The notes under the pieces were generated by a model. It was not told the origin of the DNA. It did no database searches and saw only the letters and a program-made list of their open reading frames with translations. A stretch of DNA of 64,000 bases from an uncultured Hyphomicrobiales bacterium. GTDB taxonomy: Bacteria; Pseudomonadota; Alphaproteobacteria; Rhizobiales; Beijerinckiaceae. This document shows, in pieces, positions 1 through 9,326 of the stretch. Position numbers and translations under genes: made by a program. The stretch is from contig CAIZEI010000202.1 in assembly GCA_903931945.1 (NCBI GenBank), positions 62,001 through 126,000 on the forward strand. Reading direction: 5' to 3'. Numbering within the stretch: position 1 is the stretch's first letter; each line of letters begins with the position of its first letter.

Positions 1-689
1 CTTTTGCCGTCAACGGGATCTTCTGGTTTTATGGCGACGGATTTTCGCCGCCGGGCGCGGCGATCGATATGCAACGGCTCGATCCGGATGGCGCCCTGCA
101 TCGGGTTGTCGGTTCTGAACGGGCGCTTGGCATGGTGTGCTGGGGCGGCGGCGAGATTCACGAGCCCGGCGTTGTCCACGCCACCCGCGCGGGCGGGCGC
201 TTTGTCGCCGGCGCGGGGACGCCCGGCTCGATTGCGCGCGCTCGAACCCTGATCGAGGCGCTGCGCGTGAGGGATATCGATATCGAGGCCACAGGCGACA
301 TTCGTCGGCACATGTGGCTCAAGTTCTTTGGCATCGCCGGAAACTTCGCGACCTGCGCCCTCACAGGCGGGACGATTGCCCAAGTGCATGGCGAGGGCGC
401 TGTGCAGGACGTTGCGCTGGCGCTTGCTTCGGAGGCCCATGCGGTCGCCCGCGCGCATGGTTTTCTCGATCTGGGATTTGACGCCGGCAAACTGCGCGCC
501 AATCCGTCGACATCGCCGCATAAGCCCTCGATGTTGCAGGACCTTGAACGCGGCCGCGAGATCGAACTCGAATCCACCTATCTCGTGTTGCAGGACCTCG
601 CGCAGCAGGCCGGTGTTGCAACCCCGACGCTTGATGTCGTGGCGCCGCTGTTGACCCTGCGCGCGCGTCTGGCGGGCTGTTTGCGGTAG
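1..689 (+). CDS. Ketopantoate reductase family protein, 5' end outside the window
   Basis: The reading frame is open from the first bases (frame 3) and stops at 689, so only the C-terminal part, about 229 residues, is present. The visible start contains the motif NGIFWFY, which matches the NGIPWWY-type segment of 2-dehydropantoate 2-reductases. Near the C-terminus, HKPSMLQDLERGREIEL matches the conserved SMLQDLExGRxTEI segment of the ApbA/PanE C-terminal helical domain. Family members reduce 2-dehydropantoate to pantoate with NADPH in pantothenate synthesis, but many paralogues act on other 2-oxoacids and the Rossmann half is not visible, so the substrate is uncertain. It lies outside the island and belongs to the host chromosome. 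Confidence 0.8.
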   Translation, partial: FAVNGIFWFYGDGFSPPGAAIDMQRLDPDGALHRVVGSERALGMVCWGGGEIHEPGVVHATRAGGRFVAGAGTPGSIARARTLIEALRVRDIDIEATGDIRRHMWLKFFGIAGNFATCALTGGTIAQVHGEGAVQDVALALASEAHAVARAHGFLDLGFDAGKLRANPSTSPHKPSMLQDLERGREIELESTYLVLQDLAQQAGVATPTLDVVAPLLTLRARLAGCLR

Positions 690-789
690 GCTTGGTCATC
701 GAGGGATCGTGGCCGGCGAAAGCATTGCGCTGGGCGCTCGCGCGCCTTGCCCGTGGCAGGGCAATCGGGCTCAGGAATCAATCCCTCTC

Positions 790-836
790 CCTCATGGTGA
801 GGAGGCCCCGGAACGGGCCGTCTCTAACCACGAGGG
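790..836 (+). repeat. Dispersed intergenic hairpin repeat, copy 1
   Basis: A 47-base imperfect palindrome beginning CCTCATGGTGAGGAG and ending in CACGAGGG, with complementary GC-rich arms in the middle. A second copy in opposite orientation lies at 865-910. Such REP-like repeats are common between genes in Hyphomicrobiales. The 690-1062 interval otherwise holds no gene that I can see. Confidence 0.7.
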
Positions 837-864
837 AGAAGATTTAACACCTTTTTTGCCTGCC

Positions 865-910
865 CCCTCGTGCTTCGAGATGCGCCTTTCAGGCGCTCCT
901 CAGTATGAGG
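865..910 (-). repeat. Dispersed intergenic hairpin repeat, copy 2 (inverted)
   Basis: Read on the minus strand it begins CCTCATACTGAGGAG and ends CACGAGGG, the same boundary motifs as copy 1 at 790-836, with a different central stem. The two copies face each other 28 bases apart. Confidence 0.7.
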
Positions 911-1062
911 AGACCGTCACACGATTCCCCTGTTGCCTGTCGAGAGCGCGCTTGACCGCATAGCGCTCTATCCCCTAAGTGAGCCCGCTGAAACGCTGCT
1001 GTCGCTTGCGTGGCTCGCGAATGGCGTTTTCAGAGCCGGGCCATCCTCCGGTTCATCGGTAT

Positions 1063-1137
1063 TGGGGCGTCGCCAAGTGGTAAGGCAGCGGATTTTGATT
1101 CCGCCATACGGAGGTTCGAATCCTCCCGCCCCAGCCA
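1063..1137 (+). tRNA. tRNA-Gln(UUG)
   Basis: A complete cloverleaf can be folded. The acceptor stem pairs TGGGGCG (1063-1069) with CGCCCCA (1127-1133), followed by discriminator G and an encoded CCA (1135-1137). The anticodon stem GCGGA/TCCGC encloses loop TTTTGAT with anticodon TTG, reading glutamine CAA. The T-arm contains GGTTCGAATCC. Its 3' end is the integration site of the island that begins immediately downstream. The insertion regenerated the intact 3' end, so the gene should remain functional. Confidence 0.97.
1118..1137 (+). other. attL: 3' end of tRNA-Gln, left boundary of the island
   Basis: The last 20 bases of the tRNA gene (GAATCCTCCCGCCCCAGCCA) recur exactly at 60502-60521. 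An integrase gene starts about 120 bp inside this copy, the usual arrangement for tRNA-targeted tyrosine recombinases. A 5-base match (GACCA) continues just beyond the core on both sides after one inserted base. Confidence 0.9.
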
Positions 1138-1255
1138 AGACCAGCCGATTTTCGCGTAAGTCATTGATTTTACTAGGGCGCACTTGCCTGGGTGGGACTC
1201 CATCCGAGCAATTGTGCCCAGGCCTGTCGCACGCGCCTGTCCCCGGAGAATCGGA

Positions 1256-3190
1256 ATGGGATTGTGCGAAAATGTTTACCGGCGTGGTGGAGTCTATTGG
1301 TGGCGACGACGGCTCGGCCTTGTTGCGGTTGGCGAGCCTGCGTACATCCGCATCAGCTTGAAGGTCCGCCACCCACAACGCGCGCGAGAACTTGGCCGGC
1401 TTGTCGGCGTCGAAGCGGATCGCTTGCGGAGTCAGGGTATGTTGAATTCTTCCCAGCAGAAGGCGCTGCTGAAGACCTTCATCGACGGCCAGCTTGGTCA
1501 TTTTGATGGTGTCATGGGTCTCTTCGCGCACCAGGACGCAGGCAACGCGAGCATCGCCGAAACGCGCGCGGAGCGTATTGCCGGCGAACGCACCATGGCC
1601 GCCGTTTACGCGGCATTGGGCTCCCGCGGGGTGGCTGCTGAGATCGACGAGGCGGAAGCGGCGGCTCTAGCCGCGCAAGGCCACGATTCCAAGGCGATCG
1701 ACGCGATCGCCGAGCGCGTGCGATATTTTCGCGATTGCCTACCTCGCATGACCGCTGACGGCCAAATCGGCGCCGAGGGACCTAATGGCCTCCTTGGACC
1801 CGGGAACCTCGATTTCCGTAAGGCGCTCGGGGAGATTGATGCCGAGGCGACGAACGCCAACGTTGATCACGCGCGTCGCCTGTGGCTGCAGGCCGTGTCC
1901 GTCGTCCTGAACGATACGGATCGACGCCACACACCACTCGACGTCAGTCAGGCCGATGCGATCTACCGGGCAATGTCGGGGAACGCTGTGATCCTCGCGC
2001 CCCGGCAACCACCCGTGAAAGTGCAAAGACCCCCGGCGTCGCAATCAGTCGCGGCATCAGCGCCCGCGAAGGCTGGCGTCGATTACACGATTTCGGGTCA
2101 AATCGCTTCGATGGTCAAAACCAAATTGGGCGTGGACTGGAAGTTCACGAAGCGCGGCGAGCAGGACGTTTCAGACATCGCGGAGACCTACATTTTCCTG
2201 GGAAAAATTCTCGTGAAGATGATCGGCGTCGATGACATTCGAAAGCTCGATGCCGAGCATCCGATGCAATTGCGACAATTGCTGCAGGCTCTTCCAAAAT
2301 CCTACGGTAAGGCTACGGCGGACTGGGAATTGACCGTCGACGAGGTTGTGGCAAAGGCAACCCAAGCTGGAAAACCTACCGGGCGCGTCGGCACAACCAT
2401 CAACAAATACCTCAATAGTCTAATGGCGTTCGTCAATTTCCTGGAAGGCAGTGGCATCTCGCCGCCGATCACCGAAAAGCAGGTAAAGCGTGCACGAGTG
2501 AAGGCCGGAAAGCAGAAGCCAAACACGCTTCGCTCGGCGGTGATCGAAGATGAATACAAAGTTTTATTCGCCGACGAGGAATGGTGTGGAAAGCATGTCA
2601 TCCATGACAGCACGTATTGGGTTCCGCTGTTCACCCGCTATGGCGGCGGGCGTCTGGAGGAACCGTGTGGCTTGATAATCAATGAAATCGATTTCAATCG
2701 TCCCATTCCCTCGTACCTGATTCAAGACAACGAGATGCGAACGATCAAAACAGCCGCGCGCCGCGTTCCGTTTCACTCTGAATTGCTGCGGCTTGGGTTT
2801 CGGGAATATTATGAATCGATCAAGGCCTGCGGCTACGCGGAGGCTTTTCCGGATTTCCGCGCGCGAGGAAAGAGGACGGCCATCGGCTCGCTGCTCAACA
2901 AAAAATTTGTTCCGATTCTTGATCGAGCGTTGCCTCAGGCGCGCGCGCAAAAAAAGACGCAGCATTCGGCTCGCAAAACGCTCAACACCGAGCTGCGTGA
3001 CAATGAAATTGATATCACCGTCCGTTGTGAAATTCTTGGTCACGCGCAACAAGGCGTGAACGCGAGCGTATATACCGACCCCGCTCGAGACGGCCTCAAG
3101 AAGAAGGCGATTGAAACAATCGCAAATGTTACCGCGCACGTGCCAAAGCGACCAATTCGTTTGTCGCCGCTGTTACAAAAGAGTAAATAA
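1256..3190 (+). CDS. int: Tyrosine recombinase (site-specific integrase)
   Basis: A 644-residue integrase starting at the ATG at 1256, which has a GGAGA ribosome-binding site; an upstream in-frame TTG at 1184 is not needed. The N-terminus (MGLCENVYRRGGVYWWRRR) matches the short domain (DUF6538-type) found at the start of many alphaproteobacterial island integrases. The catalytic domain is in the C-terminal third: first arginine in YGGGRLEE, HSAR for the HxxR motif, LGH, and the nucleophile tyrosine in SVYTDP. All expected catalytic residues are present. It should integrate and, with an excision factor, excise the island at the tRNA-Gln 3' end. No excisionase was recognised. A fragment of a related integrase lies beyond attR at 60642. 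Confidence 0.93.
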   Translation: MGLCENVYRRGGVYWWRRRLGLVAVGEPAYIRISLKVRHPQRARELGRLVGVEADRLRSQGMLNSSQQKALLKTFIDGQLGHFDGVMGLFAHQDAGNASIAETRAERIAGERTMAAVYAALGSRGVAAEIDEAEAAALAAQGHDSKAIDAIAERVRYFRDCLPRMTADGQIGAEGPNGLLGPGNLDFRKALGEIDAEATNANVDHARRLWLQAVSVVLNDTDRRHTPLDVSQADAIYRAMSGNAVILAPRQPPVKVQRPPASQSVAASAPAKAGVDYTISGQIASMVKTKLGVDWKFTKRGEQDVSDIAETYIFLGKILVKMIGVDDIRKLDAEHPMQLRQLLQALPKSYGKATADWELTVDEVVAKATQAGKPTGRVGTTINKYLNSLMAFVNFLEGSGISPPITEKQVKRARVKAGKQKPNTLRSAVIEDEYKVLFADEEWCGKHVIHDSTYWVPLFTRYGGGRLEEPCGLIINEIDFNRPIPSYLIQDNEMRTIKTAARRVPFHSELLRLGFREYYESIKACGYAEAFPDFRARGKRTAIGSLLNKKFVPILDRALPQARAQKKTQHSARKTLNTELRDNEIDITVRCEILGHAQQGVNASVYTDPARDGLKKKAIETIANVTAHVPKRPIRLSPLLQKSK

Positions 3191-3438
3191 TTCCACACCC
3201 TCGTTGATTACACTGTCATCAATGGAAATTTAGCTAGCGCATAGTGTTCGGCCGGGACTTCACAACAAAGACAAGAAGCCTTCAACTGCGGACCCTCCTG
3301 GTACGTTTCTCGGTGCCCGATGACGGTTGGCGAAGCGCTATAAGCCCGCATTCGCCAGATGACGCAATAATTTGATGCGCTCGACTCGCGATTCAGCTAT
3401 ATTTTGCAGGGACTTCTTTGCACACGGAGTGTTCCCTG

Positions 3439-4794
3439 ATGACGCACCCGGCGGGTGAATCGAACGATGGGCCGCTCCGGGTCGATTTCGACCGCCGCCT
3501 GATGCTTCAGTTTCGCGGATCGGTGGTGACCTCGGACGCCGGTTTACTCGCTTATCGGGAACTCGACGACGCGCTCGGTCTTTCCGCGATGGCGGGCGAG
3601 ACGCTCGCTGACGCCCGCACTGGCAAGAATGGGCGGCACGCTCTCGTCGGAATGTTTCGCCAGTCGCTCTTCGGTCGTCTTGCTGGATATGAAGACGTGA
3701 ATGACGCCGAGCGGCTGCGGCATGATCCGGCGATGCGCTGGATTGTCGGTGGGAAGGCGGCTCATGGGTGCGCTGCCTCGCCCAGCCAGATGGGGCGCTT
3801 CGAGACGCGCTGGCTGACGGCGGGGAAGAACCTTTCGGCGCTTTCAGATTTGTCTGGCCAATGGATCGACCGCGTTCACGCCCGTCGCCCGCCGCGAGGC
3901 ATCTTGCTCGACATGGATTCGAGCGTCAGTCCGACGCATGGCCAGCAGGAATCGAGCGTCTGGAACGGGCACTACGATTGCACCTGCTATCATCCGTTGT
4001 TCGTGTTCAATCAGTTCGGCGATCTGGAGCGCTGCGCGCTACGCCCCGGCAACGTTCACAGCGCCGACGGCTGGAAAGAAGTGCTTGATCCTGTCGTGGC
4101 GCGCTATCGCGGAAAAGTCTCGCGCATCTATCTCCGCGCCGACGCGGGCTTCGCCAATCCCGATGTCTACGAGTATCTCGAAGCCGAAGGGATCAAATAC
4201 GCGATCCGGCTTCCGGCGAACCGGGTCTTGCAGGACAGGATCGGCTATCTGTTGACGCGCCCTGTCGGGCGTCCTCCAAACCATGTGCGGCGCTCATACG
4301 CCAATTTCCATTATCAGGCCGGAAGCTGGTCGAAGCCCCGCCGGGTTGTCGCCAAGGTCGAATGGCATCCCGGCGAACTTTATCCGCGCGTGGGCTTTAT
4401 CGTCACCAACATGGCGCGCCGCGCCGAGAATGTTGTTGGCTTCTACAACAAGCGCGGCACATGCGAGCAATGGATCAAGGAGGGCAAGGGCGCGATCAAA
4501 TGGACGCGGCTGTCATGCCGCTCCTGCGCCGCCAACGCAGTTCGCCTTCAGCTTCACGCGCTGGCCTACAATCTCGGAAACTTCCTGCGCACTCTGGCGA
4601 CGCCGGAGCCGATCCGGGACTGGTCGATGACCACGCTGCGGGAGAAACTGATCAAGATCGGCGCAAAGGTCGTCAGCCACGCGCGCTACGTCGCCTTCCA
4701 GATGGCCGAGGTCGCCATTCCCCGTAACCTGTTCGCCGACATCCTGCGTATGATCGGGGAACTGCGGCCGCCGCCTGTCACATCGAAGGGATAG
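3439..4794 (+). CDS. IS1380-family transposase
   Basis: A 451-residue DDE transposase starting at the ATG at 3439; the in-frame TTG at 3418 is less likely. The N-terminal segment (VDFDRRLMLQFRGSVVTSDAGLL) and the central acidic motifs LLDMDSSV, YLRADAGF and the glutamate in CEQWIKEGKG are typical of the IS1380 group, which has an RNase H-like catalytic core. The frame appears complete. Neither the terminal inverted repeats nor a target duplication could be placed with confidence, so only the gene is annotated. It sits between the integrase and the Tat-exported hydrolase. No gene could be shown to be interrupted by it. Confidence 0.9.
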   Translation: MTHPAGESNDGPLRVDFDRRLMLQFRGSVVTSDAGLLAYRELDDALGLSAMAGETLADARTGKNGRHALVGMFRQSLFGRLAGYEDVNDAERLRHDPAMRWIVGGKAAHGCAASPSQMGRFETRWLTAGKNLSALSDLSGQWIDRVHARRPPRGILLDMDSSVSPTHGQQESSVWNGHYDCTCYHPLFVFNQFGDLERCALRPGNVHSADGWKEVLDPVVARYRGKVSRIYLRADAGFANPDVYEYLEAEGIKYAIRLPANRVLQDRIGYLLTRPVGRPPNHVRRSYANFHYQAGSWSKPRRVVAKVEWHPGELYPRVGFIVTNMARRAENVVGFYNKRGTCEQWIKEGKGAIKWTRLSCRSCAANAVRLQLHALAYNLGNFLRTLATPEPIRDWSMTTLREKLIKIGAKVVSHARYVAFQMAEVAIPRNLFADILRMIGELRPPPVTSKG

Positions 4795-5037
4795 CGGACG
4801 GCGAGCGTGACGCGTTCGAACGAAACTGACGGGAGAGGTGCGTCTCGATGACGGATGAGGACCTGAAAATCGCGACAACACGGCCGTTTCGATGGCCCGG
4901 ATCGACAAAATCCGCGTCGGACGCGACCGCAGGCTTGCCGAAATCGCGGAAATCGGCGAGCTTGAGCGTCGGAACGGCAGGCATCCGGCGGATGTCGGTT
5001 AATCCGAACAAGCTCAAAGCGACATTGGGAGAAGGTG

Positions 5038-6174
5038 ATGCATAGTTTTCTGAGCCGCCGCCGCTTCCTAGAAACGTCCGCCGGCTTCGGCGGCTCCATT
5101 ATTACATGCAGCATGCCGCTCAATCGATCCGCGAATGCGGCCGCCGCGAGGATAGAAGCCCCAATCGTCGAGGAAGTCACGATCCACGAGATCACCGACA
5201 ACGCGAATGATATCTTCCTCAAAAACTTCGAAGGTCCGGGGCTGAAAGTCACTCGCCCCATTGGCGTGGGAGGCGAGCAGGGGCTAACTTTAGAAAGCGA
5301 ATGGGGCCTCGCGATGCATGTAGAATCGCGCATTGGCACGGACAGGCGACGCTATCTTCTCGACTTTGGTTTCACCCCCGATGTTTACGCGAACAATCTG
5401 GCCCTGCTCAAAATCGATGTCGGTCAGGTAGATGCATTGATCATCAGCCATGGCCATTACGATCACATCGGGGGATTGATCGGCTTTCTGGAAGCCAATC
5501 GCAGCAAGATGCGCAAGGAAATGCACCTATACACCGGTGGCGAGGACGATTTCTGCGCTCGCTTCAGCCCCCGGCCTGACGGCAGTTTTGTAAATTTCGG
5601 CTTTCCGCTGGATCGTCAAAAATTAAAAAGTCTCGAAATCCAGACTGTTTTGTCGGAAGCGCCCATTGTCATGGAAGGGCACGGGTTCACGACGGGCGCG
5701 GTTCCGCGCATCACTTTTGAACACTTCCCCGCCGGATTCGTGAAATATGGCCAGACGAATGGGCTCGGTTGCGACACAAGCGCCTATCAGAACCATCATT
5801 TCACGGCGGCCGAAGTCGCGGGCAAACCGATTCCAGACGAGCACTGGCATGAACACGCGACATGCTTCCGGCTCGGCGACCGTGGGTTGGTGGTCATCAG
5901 TTCGTGCGGTCACGCGGGCATTATCAACACGCTCAAGCGCGCGCAGGAGGTTTCAGGAGTTCAAAAAATTTACGCGCTGGTTGGCGGTTTTCACTTGGCT
6001 CCCGTGCCAGACGATTACCTAAAGAAAGTGATGGCGGAGCTTAAGACGTTCGACCTCGAACACGTCATGCCAATGCATTGCAGCGGGCAGAATTTCGTCG
6101 ATCTCGCCAAGCAGGAGATACCGGAAAAACTTGTGTTGTGCGGAACGGGCAGCAGCTTCACGTTCACAGCTTAG
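5038..6174 (+). CDS. Tat-exported metallo-beta-lactamase-fold hydrolase (COG1237 type)
   Basis: The ATG at 5038 is preceded by GGGAGAAGG. The N-terminus has a twin-arginine signal (SRRRFLETSAGF), so the 378-residue product is probably exported folded to the periplasm. Metal-binding motifs are SHGHYDHIGGL (HxHxDH), SSCGHAG and GGFHLAP, with a late MPMHCSGQ. This pattern is typical of the COG1237 group, whose archaeal members are annotated as dihydropterin-linked ribofuranosylaminobenzene phosphate synthases. The bacterial substrate is unknown. It follows the IS1380 transposase and stands alone. Confidence 0.82.
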   Translation: MHSFLSRRRFLETSAGFGGSIITCSMPLNRSANAAAARIEAPIVEEVTIHEITDNANDIFLKNFEGPGLKVTRPIGVGGEQGLTLESEWGLAMHVESRIGTDRRRYLLDFGFTPDVYANNLALLKIDVGQVDALIISHGHYDHIGGLIGFLEANRSKMRKEMHLYTGGEDDFCARFSPRPDGSFVNFGFPLDRQKLKSLEIQTVLSEAPIVMEGHGFTTGAVPRITFEHFPAGFVKYGQTNGLGCDTSAYQNHHFTAAEVAGKPIPDEHWHEHATCFRLGDRGLVVISSCGHAGIINTLKRAQEVSGVQKIYALVGGFHLAPVPDDYLKKVMAELKTFDLEHVMPMHCSGQNFVDLAKQEIPEKLVLCGTGSSFTFTA

Positions 6175-6672
6175 TCCCACTTGATCCGTGATCGCGAGGT
6201 GAACCGCACCTGCGTTGCGGGAGGCTTCTTTATTTAGTCGACCGAACACGACGGCTTCTCAAAATACTCCCCCATTTTTGGGCAAAAGCCACGTGCCAAA
6301 AGTCTTGATTTGTGCATGATTGCAGTCAGTCGAGCGCGACGCGACCGCCTTCGATCACAAAATGCTCTGTTTGATCTCCGGCTTTGAACGTCTGGCAAAA
6401 TGATTTGACAACGCTGTGACTTTGATTGATAAATGGCACGGTTTTTTGATCGCTATTTGGCATCCTCGAACGGTTGCAATTCCCCAGACAGCGGACGCCG
6501 GAGGAGAGTTTTCAGGCGGTCGATTGGCGGCAGCAATGCGCCAGTGAGAGACATCGCTATTCAAGCGATCCTATTTATTTTCCGCCAACAACTGTCTAGC
6601 TTGTCGTACGGTTGAAGCGGCAACGAGCCCGGGAGCCGCTCGGCGGGGCAACTCTGGAAAAGGAGTCAGATT
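6175..6672. other. Non-coding stretch
   Basis: About 500 bases between the hydrolase and the DUF3237 gene. Short frames here have atypical composition and no ribosome-binding sites. I see no RNA gene, repeat or convincing terminator. Confidence 0.5.
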
Positions 6673-7143
6673 ATGTCGAACGGAGCGAAAACGTCGATCA
6701 GCGCAGAATATCTAATGACAGTGCGCGCCAATCTCGCCCCTCGACCCGTGACGGACGGATTGCGAGTGCTGGACGTGACATCGGGCGAAGTTCTGGGACC
6801 ACGGATCAAGGGCGAGCTCGTTTCACCCTCTGGAGACTGGCTGCGCTTGCTGCCCAACGGCATCGCGCATCTGGATGTGCGCGTGCTGATCCGAACCGAC
6901 GACGGTCATCTGATCTACAGTTCATATACCGGCGTGCTAAGGCAGACGGTGGAAGACAACGTGCGCCTTGCAAAAGGCGAAATGCTGAAGGACGGCGATT
7001 TCTATCTGGTGGTCGCGCCGAAGTACGAAACCAGCTCTGAAAAATACGGCTGGCTGAATGGCATCCAGACGATTGGAAAAATGGTCGAATTCCAGCGTGC
7101 GGGCGATCCACACTTCACCTACGATGTATTCGCGATAAAATAA
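6673..7143 (+). CDS. DUF3237 domain protein
   Basis: A 156-residue protein with an AAAAGGAG ribosome-binding site a few bases upstream. The whole length matches the small beta-barrel pattern of DUF3237: an early GPRIKGELV segment, then SGDWLRLLPNG, LDVRVLIRTDDGHLIYSSYTG and a late GDFYLVVAPKYE. The biochemical role of this family is not established. It is flanked by long non-coding stretches and appears to be transcribed alone. Family assignment is by motif; function is unknown. Confidence 0.8.
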   Translation: MSNGAKTSISAEYLMTVRANLAPRPVTDGLRVLDVTSGEVLGPRIKGELVSPSGDWLRLLPNGIAHLDVRVLIRTDDGHLIYSSYTGVLRQTVEDNVRLAKGEMLKDGDFYLVVAPKYETSSEKYGWLNGIQTIGKMVEFQRAGDPHFTYDVFAIK

Positions 7144-7607
7144 TGCGAGCGGATTTGGCCGTCGAAAAAATGCCGAAGTCAAAGTTCCAACAAGTCATCT
7201 GCTCCAATACCACCGGCAGCCGCACTCGAAATCCGAACGAGCGCCAAGCAATCTGGACGAGCCGTCGCTCGTGCGTTTGCGCTTCAAATTAAAATAACGA
7301 GGGGGTGCCACGGGGCGCGACATGGTCAAGCCCTGCGGGCTGCTCCACTCCGTTACGCCCTACGGTGAACGAACGAAGGCGAGCTGTTAAGCTCGCAGCG
7401 ACAGACTTCGTTTGCATGCGGTCCGCCCTCCCAGCCAACGGCAGTTCTCATTTAAGAGCGGAACCGCGCGTCAAATTCGGCTGTTATCTGCAGTGGGTAT
7501 TGTGTCCACAAAATGGCGATCTGAACAAGCGATGCCATTGGGTTGCCATGTAGCGTTTGAAGACGTGGCTCTATGGAGCCGCTTGGCCAGCAGCCTAGCT
7601 TTGCGCA
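7144..7607. other. Non-coding stretch
   Basis: About 460 bases with only short, unlikely frames. No RNA gene, repeat family or promoter could be supported. Confidence 0.45.
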
Positions 7608-7856
7608 TCAATCTTCCTCTCGGGTCAGAAAGATCGAGAATTTGCGAATAAGCGGTGCTGCAAAAATCACAACAGGCAACATCAACAGCCATGAGATCGA
7701 CCATGATTGAAGCCAATGGTTTAAAAATGTTCCGTCGCTTAAGAATGCGAAACTCGCGATGGCGGATGCAATTGCCGATGTGAGGCCTGATTGAATCACG
7801 CCAAAGACGAAGTGGGCATGGCGACGAGGAATTCGGAGCATTTGTAGGCCATTCAT
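7608..7856 (-). CDS. DUF2798 family small membrane protein
   Basis: An 82-residue protein with two predicted membrane helices, about residues 15-40 (FGVIQSGLTSAIASAIASFAF) and 48-70 (WSISWLLMLPVVIFAAPLI). The RRHAHFVFGVIQSG start and the W..SW spacing before the second helix are characteristic of DUF2798. The function of the family is unknown. It is encoded divergently from the response regulator at 7978, so the 120 bases between them probably hold both promoters. Confidence 0.72.
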   Translation of the reverse strand: MNGLQMLRIPRRHAHFVFGVIQSGLTSAIASAIASFAFLSDGTFLNHWLQSWSISWLLMLPVVIFAAPLIRKFSIFLTREED

Positions 7857-7977
7857 TTCTAGCTTGGTTTTATCGCGCCAAAGGATCGTTCACGATTGCA
7901 GCCAAGCTTAATGCTTATTGTGCCGCTTGGTGAGGCATCTCTGATTTGCTAGTTTGAAATTTTGGAGCTCGACGCGA

Positions 7978-8358
7978 ATGGCAGGTGGAAGAGAGCTGAA
8001 CAAGCATGCTGTCGTTCTCATAATCGAGGATGAACCCTTGATGCGGTTATTCGCTTCAGAATTCATCGCAGATGCGGGCTTCGAGGTGCTGGAAGCCCAA
8101 AACGCGGACGAAGCGGTTCAGATTTTAGAGAACCGCGATGATATTTCGATAATCTTCACTGACGTCAATATGCCAGAATCGATCGACGGACTGAAGCTTG
8201 CCCATGCAGTTCGGGAAAGATGGCCACCGATTCGAATTATCATCACCTCGGGGAGAGATATTGTCGCCGACAGGAAATTGCCTGTCGGCGCTCGCTTCTT
8301 CATGAAGCCATATAAACCTGAGCACATAGTCGAGGCTCTCTTCGGCCTCGTCGTATAA
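7978..8358 (+). CDS. Single-domain response regulator (CheY-like receiver)
   Basis: The ATG at 7978 has GGAG about 10 bases upstream; an in-frame TTG at 7954 would add eight residues. The 126-residue product is one receiver domain: acidic pair in IIEDEPLMR, phospho-acceptor Asp in FTDVNMP, conserved Ser in IITSGR and Lys in MKPYKP. There is no output domain, so it would act by protein contact or phosphotransfer. No histidine kinase is encoded nearby, making it an orphan on the island. Confidence 0.88.
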   Translation: MAGGRELNKHAVVLIIEDEPLMRLFASEFIADAGFEVLEAQNADEAVQILENRDDISIIFTDVNMPESIDGLKLAHAVRERWPPIRIIITSGRDIVADRKLPVGARFFMKPYKPEHIVEALFGLVV

Positions 8359-8459
8359 GCCGGAATCGCGTGGTAGCTTCTTGGTGGCGCTCATGCCGAC
8401 GCCGCCGATGCCGAAAGGGTTCATACCGAAGCCGCGCGGGAGGGTCGCGCGATCGCAGG

Positions 8460-8996
8460 TCAGGCGAAAGGCTGCGCCTTGCTAGCCAGCGTCAGCCCCT
8501 TCAGCGCCAGGCGCAGGACCCAGACCGCGAGCACAACGAATAATCCGGAGAGAACAATGTCGAGGATTTCGACGATCCAGCCCGCATAGGTTTTCAGCGC
8601 TTCCGACAGGAACACCGCCAGAATGAGAAATACCAGCGCGCCGATCAGCGTCGAGAAAAACGTCCGGTAGCCGATGTTGTTGATATTGGCGAAATGCTTT
8701 TCGTAGACCGTGCCCTTGGCGAAATCGGCGTTGTAATACCAACGCTTGCCAATGAAATTGTTGCTGATGAACAGCACGAGGCCCGCCGTCACCAACGTTT
8801 CGAAGATGTGCTGGATGTTGTTGCCGGTCAGCAGTCCGAACAGCGGAATCAGCAGCCAGATCGCATTGCCCGCAATCACCATGTAGCAGGCGCGGACGAT
8901 TTTCTGCAGGTCGTTCAGCGATGGACGCTGCTTGTTGATGTAGTCTACTTCGGCCTGATTCTGCGCTTCAAGATCGCTGCCTGCCGACTCTGCCAT
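8460..8996 (-). CDS. Putative four-helix integral membrane protein
   Basis: I chose the start MAESAGSD at 8996; an upstream in-frame extension to 9083 is possible but has poor composition. The 178-residue product has a soluble N-terminus (about 1-40) and four likely membrane segments, near residues 42-62 (YMVIAGNAIWLLIPLFGLL), 68-86, 115-135 (STLIGALVFLILAVFL) and 145-168 (IVEILDIVLSGLFVVLAVWVL). I do not recognise the family. It is convergent with the response regulator gene. Confidence 0.6.
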   Translation of the reverse strand: MAESAGSDLEAQNQAEVDYINKQRPSLNDLQKIVRACYMVIAGNAIWLLIPLFGLLTGNNIQHIFETLVTAGLVLFISNNFIGKRWYYNADFAKGTVYEKHFANINNIGYRTFFSTLIGALVFLILAVFLSEALKTYAGWIVEILDIVLSGLFVVLAVWVLRLALKGLTLASKAQPFA

Positions 8997-9326
8997 GTTT
9001 GACTCCCGGCCTGAACACGCCAGGCTGAATTCAGCTCTGCCGCAGATGCTCTTGGTTCCGACTTCAACGTGTCTGACCCTCATTCGTCATATTGCGTCTT
9101 CGTTGAAGTCGAACTGCGGCGAATTGATGGCGCGGCTTGGCGTTAGAATAAGCTTCTTCTACAAGCCTTTATCCACACATTCGTCATCGTCGAAATTTGT
9201 CAGTTTCGGCAAATTGAATCGCCTTCGCCCCAAACGAACCGATGGGTCACATGCAGCGTTTGTGGCACGTCACCCGCCGCGACCGCAGCTCCTCAATAAG
9301 CTGACATGTGCCTCTGATCTTGGTCG
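8997..9326. other. Non-coding stretch left of the transposition cassette
   Basis: About 330 bases between the membrane protein and the resolvase gene. The left end of the transposon probably lies here, but I could not pair it with an inverted repeat on the right side. Confidence 0.4.

Noticed and set aside
3191..5037. Terminal inverted repeats for the IS1380 element
   Set aside because: Only a weak 11 of 14 similarity between sites near 3350 and 4983 was found, and both are self-complementary, so it is not good evidence of element ends.
4848..5045. Small frames between the IS1380 transposase and the hydrolase
   Set aside because: They overlap one another in several frames and have no recognisable product; they may be decayed sequence.
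7978..8358. A two-component system
   Set aside because: The receiver protein has no histidine kinase gene nearby and no output domain, so it is listed only as an orphan receiver.
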